Assembly (NCBI GenBank): GCA_905221605.1
Contig: CAJNDS010002748.1
Location: forward strand, 167,670 to 231,669
Source: Symbiodinium natans
Lineage: Eukaryota > Sar > Dinophyceae > Suessiales > Symbiodiniaceae
Direction of reading: 5' to 3'
Length of the DNA: 64,000 nt
The notes below the pieces were generated by a model. The model did no database searches. It was not told the origin of the DNA and saw only the letters and a list, made by a program, of their open reading frames with translations. Shown piece after piece: positions 42,891 through 54,205 of the stretch. The position numbers were made by a program, and so were the translations under genes. Every line of letters begins with the position of its first letter. Positions within the stretch are counted from its first letter, which is position 1.

Positions 42891-43711
42891 GCAAAGAAAG
42901 AACAGAGAACAGAAAGGAAGAGAGAAGATGGAGGAAGATGGGGAGAGAAGAAAGGTGAACATCTCCATCGCGACTTGTCTGAGCAAAGTGGGCCGAAGAA
43001 AGTCCTGCGCTTGTGTTAAGGCTTGAAGTTTTTGTGCTTGTTCGAGGTGCTGCCACCAGACTTGATCGGTACAGTTCAGGGGGAGGCTTGGCCGACGCAT
43101 GAAATTTCTGTGTCGCGTGCAAGATTTAGGGTTAGCAGGCCCTGAAAGCACAGGACTTGGAACTGCCGCTGTTCCGAGCGCACGCTGCGATGGGTTAGGT
43201 TAAGAGATGGGCCCGAGGGCTTGGCTATCATTACTTGGGGATATGTGTAAATATCCATGTGTATGAGCTTCTTTTGCAGACCTGCTGCTGATGTCGTCGT
43301 CATCGGCCATGGTGCTGGGTGTCGCACGTTCTCACAGAGGATGCTCAAGTGGTGAGCAATAGCTGATATAGCTAGTGTGCAACGAACCTGACAAACTGAA
43401 TTGCAAGTCAGCAAAACCCGACACGATGCACGTTGTCCGAATGCATATGCCAATGGCATGGCAGCTTTTGAGCAGATGATATGTGTTTCTTTTTTTGTCC
43501 GGGCCCCGAGTTGGAACAGACATGGACATGCAAATCTGCACACCTGGAAATCAGCTCAACGGATGCTCCAAGGCCTTTGCCCGAGACACTGACTTGTTTT
43601 GCAGGTCCTGAACGTGTCTCTGCGGGTAGCTCTGGACCTGATCGACCAGGCTGGGGCTCCTGCAAGTGACTTTCGCCCCTCCCATCTCTCGCCAGTAAGG
43701 CGCTGGAGCTT
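42891..43711. other. Intergenic, no gene seen
   Basis: Counterpart of 6541-7399, with about 110 bp extra near 43460-43575. Confidence 0.4.
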
Positions 43712-44266
43712 TTGTGTTTCGTGGGGTCGGGCGATTCGTCCATGGGACGTTGTGATCGCAGCTCAACATTCTCCCTACATCTCCAAACCAGCTTTCTGAG
43801 ATCTGGCAGGACGAGTCGAGTCGAGTTGAAAGCACATCCGTCGGAAATGTCGCAGCCGCAGAGATCGTGCCAATTGCGAATCCAACGCAGACGCAGCGTC
43901 ATGGCTCTGAGGAAGGAGGAGGGTTGGAAGGAGCTATGTACGGTGCGTGACAATCGGTATCTGCTGTGGTTGGACGCTAGCAAGCTCGGAAAGTTTGCAG
44001 AAGAACCTCAGGCTTCAAAAGTACTGAACAAAGCCGCCCAGGATGGAGCTGAACTTCAGGCTGTCTGCCAATGCGACTTCGAACACCACAGCAACTCGGC
44101 TTGCTTTGCACCGATGGCCGGCAAGCCGCCATCGCCATGTCAACGTAGGTGGGTGACAATGACAGCTACTTCTGCATGCAACTTAGTGCCTCTTTTAGAA
44201 CCCTCCAAAAGCCAAAAGCCTTCGAATTGTTGCGAAAGCTCCGATATCAACGTTTCATGCTGCTAG
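43712..44266 (+). CDS. Hypothetical ORF, 184 codons
   Basis: Open frame with ALRKEEGWKELCTVRDNRYL, LWLDASKLGKFAEEPQASKV and SSDINVSCC at the C-terminus. Unit 1 breaks this frame with 4 extra nt (about 7542). The start is uncertain; the convincing part begins near MALRKEEGW (about 43900). It may be one exon of a larger gene. A PH-like beginning is only a weak impression. Confidence 0.35.
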   Translation: MCFVGSGDSSMGRCDRSSTFSLHLQTSFLRSGRTSRVELKAHPSEMSQPQRSCQLRIQRRRSVMALRKEEGWKELCTVRDNRYLLWLDASKLGKFAEEPQASKVLNKAAQDGAELQAVCQCDFEHHSNSACFAPMAGKPPSPCQRRWVTMTATSACNLVPLLEPSKSQKPSNCCESSDINVSCC

Positions 44267-44774
44267 GGATGATTGAGGTGAAGAAGATTCTAGGGCACAG
44301 CATGCCATGTTAATTAATAGATGGACATACTGTGATATACGCAATAGCCCGCCTGGAAGGATGCCTGCTGGTGAGGGATAAGCCGGCTTGTGCACCCGCC
44401 ACAAAATTTATCCAGCTACCTTTCCCAAAGGCTGACACATTCCGGTCTGAGGTGCTCGTACCATCATCGATTCTGCCGGCTGGCAGCAGACTCTTTATAG
44501 TCGTCACAGAGGCGCTTGCTGCATGCTGAATGTCCTGAGCCCAGAAGAACATCTCCTCGTTCGTCCAGAGCCGGTATCGCGACCCTCACTGTCAGGTTGC
44601 GCCAGAGTTCTCGCAGCTGCTGCCTACCTCCGGACTAGTGAATAACCCCCAGGCCCACCAGAAAGGTTCACCTTCATGTGTTGCTTGCAAGTACCAGCTG
44701 TCTCGACCCCTGCACCCCGCTTATGAGCACATTGGAGGGGATTTACCAATAAGTGCTACCTGATAGTTGGGTTC
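44267..44774. other. Intergenic, no gene seen
   Basis: Counterpart of 7873-8451. Confidence 0.4.
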
Positions 44775-44819
44775 TCAGGCCCATGTCACCTCGCCACTAT
44801 TGGTGCTGTCCTTGGCGCG

Positions 44820-45190
44820 AACGGCGGAAGCTTCTGCAAACCGCCTCGAGTTGCTGGACGTCACAACGGGGGCCGATGACCCCATCTTCTTTATAATGGC
44901 TGCACGCGACCCGAAAGCCGGGGAGAGGCGCGGACCACTGCAGTAGTAGGGGAGAGCAGCCAACAATCTCCGCACATCTTGCTTGCCCGCAGCTTTGTGC
45001 GACCCTCTGTAGGTGTGTGTGGTATGATGCGGCAGCAGGGATGTGGTCCGATGCTGGCCTGCAGCCGCTCTGCCGTGGGAGAGATTCAGAGAGTTTCGAG
45101 TGACCGCATCCTGTGGCAATTGGCCATGCTCAATCAAGGGCGTGTCTGTACAAGGTGCAGGTATGTCTGCACGCGTCATTAAGCATGCAG
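44820..45190 (+). pseudogene. Broken copy of the 8452-8883 ORF
   Basis: Retains DVTTGADDPIFF and MAARDPKAGERRGPL but lacks the preceding segment and is interrupted by TAGTAG near 44945. Confidence 0.3.
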
Positions 45191-45207
45191 CCGGCATACT
45201 ATGACTG

Positions 45208-45540
45208 CTTAATTTTAACGCTACGCGACCCGCCTCGGCCGTGGCCTGCGGGATAAAAGGGCCATGTGGAAAAATTGCGGGCGGGCGGGGGTGGGGGGGG
45301 TGGGGGTGCAGGGACGCGGCGGGTGGCGGGTGGAGGGGGTAGGGAGGGGGAGGTAGGGAGGGGGAGGGGGGCGGGGTGGGGGGGGGGGGGGTGTGGTGCC
45401 CCTTAGTGACAGGAGCGGTAGAACTTCATGGCTGGGAGTTTGTGGTTCAAAGTTGAAAGCTTATTGCGGGATAAAAGGGCCATGCGGGGTGGGGCCAGTG
45501 GGGGGGGGTACGGGGGGGAGGGTCGGGGGGGGTCTGGATT
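45208..45540. mobile_element. G-rich insertion, family member 1
   Basis: Begins TTAATTTTAACGCTACGCG, then GCGGGATAAAAGGGCCATG and a G-rich body; a second GGGATAAAAGGGCCATG lies at 45469. Unit 1 (8911-8922) has GACTGCTTTATTCG uninterrupted, so this is an insertion, probably with a TA or TTA target duplication. The second member is at 54206. No ORF. Confidence 0.65.
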
Positions 45541-45643
45541 ATTCGAAAGTTTGGATGCCACGGGAACATCATGCAGGAAAAATGAATTAGGAAAACGACT
45601 ACATTGACTACATGCTCCTTGCTTATGCTTTGTTTGCCCCAGG

Positions 45644-46111
45644 TTGGTTTTCAACTACCAGCTGGACCAGAAGGTGTGGTGCGCCACGACACACACATCC
45701 GTCTTCGCATTGATGGCGCTGTCTGAGACAGTGGAGACAGTGGAGACAGTGAACCTCAACAGCACGCGGGTGTGTTGGTTAGTCTTGTCAGCTGCTTGTG
45801 GACGGTTCCATGCTGCAGTATCACACGCCGTATCGCTTTCGAAGCAGGCTCGTCGAGGTACTTGTTCCATCGCAAGTTGGGGCATGCAATCCAGGTCTCA
45901 GGGTGGCAATGATGTGCTGCTGGTAATACTCGTACTCGTTGCAGCGGCATCCATTGCCATCAGCGGCATCGTCTCATGTCCGCAAGGTACGCCATTGCGA
46001 GCTTCGTGTCCTCTTTGTTGCATACTACAGAATATACCCAAGCCGGAGCTGCATGTAATCCCTCACTTCCCAGGTTGTGCTTGCCATGATCAGGCTCCGG
46101 GGCTGCATTGA
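45644..46111 (+). CDS. Predicted membrane-protein ORF (unit 2 copy)
   Basis: Counterpart of 8905-9465 with the same hydrophobic segment (VLLVILVLVAAASIAISGI). It has ETVETVETV where unit 1 has ETV (18 nt more) and lacks 6 nt before NDVLLV. All length changes keep the frame. The frame begins after GCCCCAG, consistent with an internal exon. Unrecognised family. Confidence 0.45.
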   Translation: MVFNYQLDQKVWCATTHTSVFALMALSETVETVETVNLNSTRVCWLVLSAACGRFHAAVSHAVSLSKQARRGTCSIASWGMQSRSQGGNDVLLVILVLVAAASIAISGIVSCPQGTPLRASCPLCCILQNIPKPELHVIPHFPGCACHDQAPGLH

Positions 46112-46862
46112 AGGGTAGGTCTCACCATCCTCTGAACCCGTGAGGCACGAGCCAGTCAGATGTAAGCCACTCCACTCCTCAGAACCTTTGGCTCGAAGCC
46201 CGTGCGACCGCTTCCCTTCCCCCGCCTCCCTCTCTCTCGCTTCTCTCGCCGCCGTGGAAAGCATGCCAATTTCCGGAAACGGGGGTGGGGTGGGCAGGGG
46301 TTGGGGGGGTTGATTTCATGCGAACATGCGAATCACCGAATCACATGGTATTTGCAGTATTTTCTGCACCTCGTGACTAGTGCTGCGTGTTGGCCTTGAG
46401 TGAGGACCGTGGCTGAAATGTGTCCGTTCACATAGGTTTTAGCTTGTCAAGAGGCCAAAGCCATGGTATTATCGGCATTCCGTTTGCCCCACGAGGTCAT
46501 TTTAGCTCTGCTGCCCGTCTGTTATGTCCCGTGTCGACGGAACCCAGAAGGTATGCGAATTTCCGGAAATGGGGGTGGGGGGGAGCAGGGTGGGGAGGCG
46601 TCGTTCTGCGCACAGCATCCGTGCCAGGTCATACTTCTTGCGCCCTGCTCGCTGCGGCGGTATTGGTTGGGCCGAGTTCACACCTACGATTTGCAGGTTT
46701 GGGTTCACTCTTCCTGAGCTTCCTAAAAAACCCACCACCATACACCTCAAGCATTAGGTCATTGAGATTGTGCCTTTTGATTGAGGGAGTCCATTCAGTC
46801 TGCACGGCACCGGATGAAGCATGAAGCATCGCACCTTTCAGACTTTAAGGTTTCGGGATGAG
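46112..46862. other. Non-coding, ATTTCCGGAAA modules
   Basis: Counterpart of 9466-10170. Confidence 0.45.
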
Positions 46863-47182
46863 GAAGCCCTAAACCTAAACCTTAAACCTGGGCTTGCGGC
46901 TGGAATAAAAACCACCCTGCTTGCTACCAGTGCGCGCGAAGGGCCAGAGCATCCATGCCCGCAGGATGATTACGTCCATGTTGCCAATTTGCTTCCTGGA
47001 TGCGACCGCTGGGGTTGGTCAAAAGGCACGATTTCGCTGCGCCTGCCACGCTTTCCTGCATTCAAATGACCCTGTTCTCTAACACGATTTGTTTTGGGGG
47101 GTGTTTTTTTTCGGCACCGCGCGCCAAAGTTTAGGGTTTAGGGTTTGGACTTGGGGGGTTAAGTTTAGGGTTTAGGGTTTAG
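46863..47182. repeat. Filler flanked by opposed telomere-type repeats
   Basis: CCCTAAA-type units at 46863-46889 and TTTAGGG-type units at 47129-47182 flank about 240 bp. The filler contains, in reverse orientation, a copy of the 37.7 kb minisatellite unit (46922-46985, including GGCCAGAGCATCCATGCCCG). Unit 1 has a short, different sequence here. Confidence 0.65.
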
Positions 47183-47192
47183 TTGGCCCGAC

Positions 47193-47220
47193 AAACTGGT
47201 CACGAAATCGTGACCAGTTT
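47193..47220. repeat. Perfect inverted repeat (13-bp arms)
   Basis: AAACTGGTCACGA, AA, TCGTGACCAGTTT. It sits exactly at the right border of the rearranged segment; homology with unit 1 resumes within a few bases. Confidence 0.85.
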
Positions 47221-48488
47221 TCACCACAGTACTGTTGCAGGGACCGTACCTTCACATAAAGATACAAACCCTCACATTGCACGGGGCCCGAGCCTTCACA
47301 CACCTCAAGCCCTGTCTCAATTGCCAGAGTCCTGAAACCAATGTGCCTTCACACGCCCCTTCATGGATGCCACATGGATGCCCAAAGATATCCGCCCATT
47401 TTACCAACGAAAAGTTGTGCACTTTTTCGCACCGCGCTAACGCGTTCAAAACCGGCCGGGAGAGAAGCGGATTCCTTGTTTGGCTAGCCTGCAGCATGCC
47501 GCCGCATCGGCAGCTCACCCCGCCTTTCTTCGGAAGACGGGCCCTGCGGCCAGCCGCGCCAGCATTGTATGACATTCAGTGAGACCTCAGTCGGATCAGG
47601 TGTTTGCCGGCAGGCCGATGCCTTGCAGCTCCTGGACTGGCATGACTTGATGTTGTCTGGCTTCAGGCTGAGCCAACGTCCGCTTTGCCGCCCTGAGCGC
47701 CAGGGACATCGTGGATGACCAGCAGTAGTAGGCAGCTAGCTGGCCAGAGAGCTCCACGTTGTCCCTAGGGCCTCGGAACTGCGGAACGAGAAGTTCGCCG
47801 AGAAAACCCAGAGAGATGCAGCAGAACGAGGTACGGACTTAAGCCCTCAAACCCCAAGTTAGGAGCCTTCTGTTGCCTGTGGCAGGCCCGATAGAATGTT
47901 CCCAAAGACCCGGACAAGCTTGCAGATCCTGTATACCCAAAGCGTCCATGTACCTATATACAGTAGTATGGGCCGTAAAGGGGTTCCTAAGTAGTGGCCC
48001 AAGTATATACTATACAGACCTTTAGGAACTTTAGGGATACAGCGGCCCAAAGCCTTGGTGCACATGTGTTGCCTCCCGAGTTATGTTGTTATGTTAGACC
48101 AAAAGAAACAACAAGATTGTCGCGAGGGGCAGGCGTCCTCATGCACACTCCCCGAGTTCCACCTGTACAGCCGCTCCTGCAGAGAAGTGGGGCATGCAGC
48201 AGACACAACCTGATGGGGAAAATCATTGGAAACTGACTCATCTTGCGCTGCGGGGAAATTAAAATAGAGTAGGAAGCATGCGCAATCATCTGCGGTCATC
48301 AGTCGCAGCCTTGGGCGGCACTGCACGACTGTTTTGCAGATGCCTGCTCTGAGGAGAAGGACGGCGCCCCAAAGCGAAGAGGCCTCCCAGATCCTCCCAG
48401 CAGGAATTGCTTGTTGCTGCTAGACACGGCCTTCTGAAGCGGGTTTCGTTGCACCGCTGCAGTCCTGCTTTAAGAGGCGCCCTGGCAG
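47221..48488. other. Upstream region of HET/TIR-like gene 1b
   Basis: About 47420-48180 is absent from unit 1 and has no recognised gene; a short ATAC/TATAC-rich stretch lies at 47930-48015. The last 300 bp match 10640-10908. Confidence 0.4.
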
Positions 48489-50040
48489 TACAGCCTGAAG
48501 AAGGACGAGGATCTGATTCAGCTTTTGACAGACTCGGATGTCAGGTTGGACGCTCGTTGGCGCTTTAGCAAGCTTAGGCAACGCTCGCTTGAATGTCGGA
48601 AGATGTTTGACAGTTCGTGTTAATCGAGGTTCCTGGCAAATACTTCTTACATGTTCGAGACGAAGAAGGACTGCTGCGACGGTAGCTCACCTGCACAGCT
48701 GCCATAGCTGGCGTAACATCAAGACGTGCAATTTTTTTCGGTAACATGCCTTTGCCCAGCAATGTTTCGGTTCCGGTCGCAACGGGCAGCAGTAGCCACG
48801 CCAAGCAGCTCAGGAGAGATGATCCCGATTGCAAAGCCGATTTCATCGATGATCCAGGAAATTTGCGCCGTATATTTGTAGTTTCGCACCCATGGGAATC
48901 GACAGACCATGCGGATCCATGGGGGGATCAGTTGCGCTTGCTTTGTGATTTCGTGGAGACAGAGGGCGCCCAAGATGATGCATTTTTCTATGATTTCACG
49001 TCGCTGAAGCGCAGCCCCAACGAGCTGTGCCTGAGCCACATTCACATCCTCTTCGCTCATCAGAAGACAGAAGTGCTCTTAATCAAGAAGTTGGCACCCG
49101 ACTGCACGCCTATTTCTGCCTCTGGTGGTCAAGAGTTAGGCGCAGCGCCATGCATTTATGACTCAAAGCACGAGAGGTGGAGGCATGTAGATCCATCACG
49201 GCTGGCGAAGAACACATGTGCCTATGACGAACGCGGTTGGTGCGCCGCAGAAGCACAGTGGGCATACCTGTCTGGCAAGCGTCCCCGAGTCCTTGACACA
49301 GACAAGCATATCAATCACATGAGTTTCTTGCACCCTTCGTCCTTTGAGAGCCTGCTCTTCACGAGAGCCCCAGATGCTAAACGCGTCGCTCAGATGAGCC
49401 GAGCCTTAAATCAGCTGCTTTGCCCAAAGAAGGAGGAGGAGATCCTGACAACATGCAAGCCCGATGAATTGTGCGTCTTTGCATATCTGCTACAATTCTC
49501 GAGTTCAACCAATATGGTGACCTTGCGACAATGCGAAGTGGACAGCAGGAGCTTGCACATGATCATGGATGCAATTGGCTCCGAAACGGCGGATTCCCTA
49601 GTGCGGAGCCTCAAGATGGAAGACTGCAACCTGAGCAAGGAGCTCGCTGCAGAGGTGGCAGAGGCAAGTAGATGTACAAGCGCTTTGGGTTCACGGAAGT
49701 CGTGTGCGAAATACTCGCTGTAGTGCTGTGGATTCATCAATACCTGACCCCTTAGCAAATGAAGAGCAACGTTAGCGCTAGCTGACCTTTGCCTATCATG
49801 GGCCAGGCTCGTATGCTCTCATGAATCATGCGATATGTGTACTGGTTCCACATGAAAGTACCCATGGCTTCCTCCTTGTGAACCCGAATTGAACTCTATG
49901 TGCACATTGTTTCCCACGGCTTCTCGAACTAGTTTCACCGTGGCCAGGCCGTGCAGTCCAATAGTTGCCTCACGTCCGTGGAGATCCACGATGAAAAAAT
50001 GGGCTTCGAGTTGGTGGAGGCAGCAGTCTCCCACAATACA
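48489..50040 (+). CDS. HET/TIR-like plus LRR protein, paralog 1, unit 2 (1b)
   Basis: Counterpart of 1a. Main exon from the ATG at 48746 to 49663 (before the GC donor GCAAGT), 306 codons, fully open. Motifs: IFVVSHPWES, FFYDF, LFAHQKT, RGWCAAEAQW, then LRR strands VTLRQCEVDS and VRSLKMEDCN. Relative to 1a it lacks two codons in the HANAKQ segment and differs by indels of whole codons around the KHINHMSF segment. All indels in the main exon are multiples of three and most substitutions are silent or conservative, so the gene is probably under selection. LRR exon from 49948 (AVQSNSCLTSVEIHDEKMGF). A first exon with YSLKKDEDLIQLL starts at about 48489. Confidence 0.62.
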
Positions 50041-50555
50041 ATTACGTATGTTTCGCTGCGTTCTCCTCGTTCGTATTCTGCATCCAAAGGCCTTCAAGAG
50101 ATTGGACAGCATCTCTGTTGCTCGACAAGAGGCTGGTGAGGCTGGTGAGGTAGGGTGCCAGCTGCTTTAACGTTCAGAGCAGTCTCCTGGAGCTTCGATA
50201 GAGGAAGAGGACGGCCTGTAGCGGTTCAAGCAGCCCAGCATCCATGCGAAATCCCAATCGCTGCAATGCCAAGGATGTGTCGGCCTGGAACTTGACGCAA
50301 AGTGAAAATGGAAATTGCGTCCAACTCCGGAAGCGCCAGGATGCACAGGGTCATGAATGGCAGACATCGAGCCCCACACTTAAACTCCAATAGTATCAAA
50401 CGGATGCGCGTGCGTTTGCCTGCTGGCCATCTTCAGTCTAGTGTGGCCATAGTCTATCGTTGTCATGCCTTGCTTGGGGTTGTGGATCCGAAGAACAGCC
50501 TTATCATGCACACAGGTGCGGAGCTTGTCTGTCGCTGGTGCATCCCCGCGGGCAG

Positions 50556-53389
50556 GATGACATTCCGCACTATGACCTGAAGGAGAAGGAAGACCTGCAC
50601 AACTTCATCAAGGACGCCGATATCAAACTAGATCCTCGGCCGGCATTGCGTGCTTACACAGCTGCCATACCGGCTCGTGGATCTTTCATTCAGCCTCGGC
50701 TGAGGTCCGGGGAGACTTCTTTCAAAAGGCGAGCCGCGAAGATTGGCCACTTCCCAGGCAGCCTGTCGAGTGCTTTTACGTTTTTCTGGGCTTGGAGAAA
50801 GAAGATTGGATTCATATTCGTCAAATTAGGTTCTGTGTCACGTCACAGGGAAGTAGCTAGATACAAGGTCAAGTCCGTGAAACCAAGTGGTTGACCGACA
50901 GGTTTCGGCGGGGCTCAGTGCTTTAAGTAGCCAAGGAGGCAAGAGGCCGAGGAGAGCTTCTTTATCAGGCCAGAGGATGCGACTCGCATCATTGTAATCT
51001 CCCACACGTGGGAGTCGAAGCAGCATGCGGATCCACATGGCTACCAGACGAAGGTGTTGGCCGACTTTGTGAACGAGAGGCAGAGTCGGGCCAAACACGT
51101 TTGAAGTTTAAACGTTTAACCATTATAGGCGTTTAAACTGTTTGAACAGGGTTCGGGCTTTGGAGCGTTTAAACAGTCTAAACAATTCGCAAGGCCCAAC
51201 GTCTAAACATGTAAACATGTTTAAGAAGTCGTGGCCAAGTGTTTAAACAGTCCTCCGGGCAGTTGTTGGCCCAAGATTGGTGCTCTGCAAAACCCGTGAG
51301 CTGAAACTTCGAGAACCTACACCTTGTGAAGCCCTATAAGCTTGCCGCTCTTAGCCCGAAGTCTTGTAGTTCTAAAGCCGCAAAGCTTCCGCAATCACTC
51401 GAACAACAATATATGGGTTTAGGGGCATATTTGGAGGTTCAAAAAGCCCTTAACCCTAAACCCTGGCCCTAAACCACAGGCCATCGTGCGTTTAGGGGTT
51501 TTCCAAAAACGCATTTTGTGGGCACGGGGGAGGTGCATTTTCCAGGCCTCCCAAAACGCATTTTGCCGGCCGGTGGGAAGGGGGAGGGGGGGGGGGTTCG
51601 GTTGGGGGGGGTTCGGGGGGGAGTTCGGGGAGGGGGGGGGGGAGGCCTTCCCTGGCCGGTGGGAAGGGGGAGGGGGGGCCGGCGGGTGGGAAGGAGGGGG
51701 GGGGGGCGGGGGGGTGCGTTTTCCCGGCCTCCCAACGGTGGAAGGGGGGGGGGTGGGCGGGGGTGCGTTTCCCAGGCCTCCTAAAACGCATTTTGCTGGC
51801 CGGTGGGCAGGGGGGGGTGCATCTTCCAGGCCGCCTAAAACGCATTTTGCTTGCTGGTGGGAAGGGGGGGGGGTCCTAAAACGCATTTTGCTGGCCGGTG
51901 GGCAGAGGTGAGGTGCATTTTCCAGGCCTCCCCAAACGGGTTGACAGGGCTGGGAGGCTTGGGTCAGGTTTGTGAGAGGGTTTAACGCGTACCTTTGCAG
52001 CCACTCGGTGTTGATGTTTAAACATATGTTTGAACATGTGTGCGTTTAAACATTTGACAGTTTAAACCGTTTAATGTTTAAACCACGTTTAAACAGTTTA
52101 AACCGTTTAAACATGCTGAGCCGAAGGGGCGCTGTGTGTTTAAACATTGGGCGTTTAAACACCGAACGTTTAAACCGTTTAAACACAACCTCCCGCCCAA
52201 CCATGACGAGAGGAGCTATGAGAAAGCTGGGTTTTTCTTTGATATGATGTCCACCTATCAATGGCCACGTAAAGGCCGTCGGCAGCAAATTGCCTTCGAG
52301 AGGTGCATGGCAAACATGGCCGTCCTTTATGCACACAGTACAACTACGGTGGTGCGCATTGAGGAACTCACCCCACCAAAAAGTATGAGAGGTGCGAATT
52401 TTCAAGTCAAAGTCTATGATGTCCAGGAGCAGAAGGTTAGACTCATTCCGCTACGGAAGCTCGAGCCAAACAGCGTCCCCTATTCCGATAGGGGATGGTG
52501 CTGCGCGGAGAAACAGTGGTCTGCGATGCACGACAAGGCTACTTTGGTGATACCCCACCAGGAAGGGGTCAGACATGGTGTCGGACCCATGCCTCCACAA
52601 GACTTTCAGCGAGAATGCACAGGTCGCTTGCGCTTCACCCATCGTGCAGACACAGCGAGCGTCATGCGGCTGCAGGAGACCATGTTCCTGGAAGTTGCAG
52701 CGCAGTGCCGCCAGCTTTTCAAGGCCGATCTTCCGTCCGGTGAAATGCGATGGCTCATCGCCTCCTTACCATACTACGACAAGCTCGAGGAGCTGGAGCT
52801 GATCAACTGCGAGATCGACGAGAAGGTCATGGCTCCACTGATGGAAAGGCTTGGAAGCAGCAAATCGCCAGTCACGGCCTCGGCTCGCGGCCGGTTCGGC
52901 GGCATGCCCGAGCATGAGAATCACTGAGGTGAGGACCCTCAAATTGGAAGATTGCGAGGTCTCAAAGGCAACCCTTGTGCAGCTGAACAAGGCAGAAGTG
53001 CAGGTTGTCCGTAGCCGCCAGTGAATGTAGAATTGGTTCATGCTGCAGTTCGAAACTGGGTCCATGCAAAAACTCTGAGTGTGCACAGTCGCTCCTGTGC
53101 AGGCCCTGCTCTCCAACCAGAGTCTCAAATCCGTGTGCGTTAACGGCAAGGGACTGCCCGACAACACAGAGCTGAAGCAAGAGGTGTCGCGGGCTGGGGC
53201 CGAACGATTGATCCAGTGTACAGGTCAGGAAGAGAGCATTGCATCAGAATCATCAGAAGATGATGCCAGATTTTTTGACCCAAAGATGGTCCGAATGCGC
53301 CGATTGGCGTTCAGCACGTTGCCCAGGAGCGGTGGCGTGTCGCGCAGAGTAAACATGAGGTGCGGTGGGAGCCTCTGCTGTATTTGTAA
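50556..53389 (+). pseudogene. HET/TIR-like plus LRR gene, paralog 2, unit 2 (2b), split by a transposon
   Basis: Counterpart of 2a. First exon from 50556 (DDIPHYDLKEKEDL); main exon runs to LADFVNER at 51080, then a 1125-bp hAT-like element, and resumes at 52214 (SYEKAGFFFDMMSTYQ ... DRGWCCAEKQW ... LEELELINCEID). LRR exon about 52917-53010 (VRTLKLEDCEVS), exon from 53098 (ALLSNQSLKSVCVNGKGLPD) and last exon about 53315-53389 ending VRWEPLLYL and TAA. The insertion separates the SHTWES motif from the rest of the HET/TIR-like domain, so the protein cannot be made as in 2a. The frame does read through the right end of the element into the gene (from 52136), so a chimeric transcript is possible. 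The part after the insertion is still open and little changed, which suggests a recent insertion. Confidence 0.6.
51081..52205. mobile_element. hAT-like non-autonomous transposon, 8-bp target duplication
   Basis: Flanked by ACGAGAGG at 51073-51080 and 52206-52213; 2a is uninterrupted at this place. Left end CAGAGTCGGGCC, right end (opposite strand) CATGGTTGGGCG: a short imperfect terminal inverted repeat of hAT type (CAG...GGGC). The palindrome GTTTAAAC occurs four times near the left end and eleven times near the right end, a typical arrangement for subterminal transposase-binding sites. The middle is a G-rich repeat with AAAACGCATTTTGCyGGCCG units. There is no transposase ORF, so it would need one in trans. 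Confidence 0.75.
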
Positions 53390-53418
53390 GAACGTGGGGC
53401 ATGATCACAGAGAAGAAT

Positions 53419-53825
53419 TTAATTTTCACGAGATAGGATGCCCCAGGCTTCTAAGGTACATCTTCTTCTGATTCATGAAGCTTTGATCTTGCCCCTGCGG
53501 CAGTTCAGGAAAGAGCAAGCTTCTCGCAGATCGACGACGTGCTAGACGACCTTGCATCCGACGACCTTGTATCCGATTCAGTTGTCACGAGATAGGATGC
53601 CCCACGTTTCTAAGCTACATCTTCTGATTCATCTAGCTTTGCTGTCGGCCCCTGTGGCAGTTCAGGAAAGAATGGAAAGAGCAATCCCGATCGACGACGC
53701 GCCGTACGACCTTGTATGCGATTCAGTTTTCACGAGATAGGATGCCTTAGGCTTCTAAGGTACATCTTCTTCTGATTAATGAAGCTTTGATCTTGGTCCC
53801 TGTGGCAGTTCAGGAGAATGCAATC
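53419..53825. repeat. Three tandem units of about 145-165 bp
   Basis: Each starts TCACGAGATAGGATGCC and contains TACATCTTCT, TGATTCAT or TTAATGAAGC and GGCAGTTCAGGA. Starts at about 53419, 53585 and 53730. Unit 1 has only one decayed counterpart (about 14654-14740). Directly behind the last exon of 2b. Confidence 0.75.
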
Positions 53826-54205
53826 TGCTGCTGGAGTGACTTGCAACGGCAACTTGTAAGCCTTTGAGGCTTAGGGCTTAGGATAATCATCCGTAATTCC
53901 TTGACTTCTCGTTAAACGAGCTGCCATGGTTGATCCCGGCGTCGCACTTTCGAGGTGCCGACAGCAAGAGCAAGAGTCATCATCTTATAGAATACACATC
54001 CATATAGTTGCATGTGTGTATGATTTGCAAGAGGTATTATTCATGGGCTTTGTTTACGGCCCACCTTGCCTTGCAACGTGCTAGCGGAAGTGGTAATTTT
54101 TAAAGCGTCGCATCGTGTGACAGATGGACCACACCAAGTCAATAGCCTGTGACATTGCTTGCCGTAGGGTATCCCCAATTACGTCCACAAATATCGGCTG
54201 CATAG
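53826..54205. other. Intergenic, no gene seen
   Basis: Aligns with 15600-15660 of unit 1 over a short patch only. Confidence 0.4.

Noticed and set aside
47859-48065. Short minus ORF with TATAC-rich DNA
   Set aside because: Low-complexity stretch absent from unit 1, no motif.
51419-51911. Pro-rich ORFs in the hAT-like element
   Set aside because: They come from G-run repeats; no start or domain and the element is non-autonomous.
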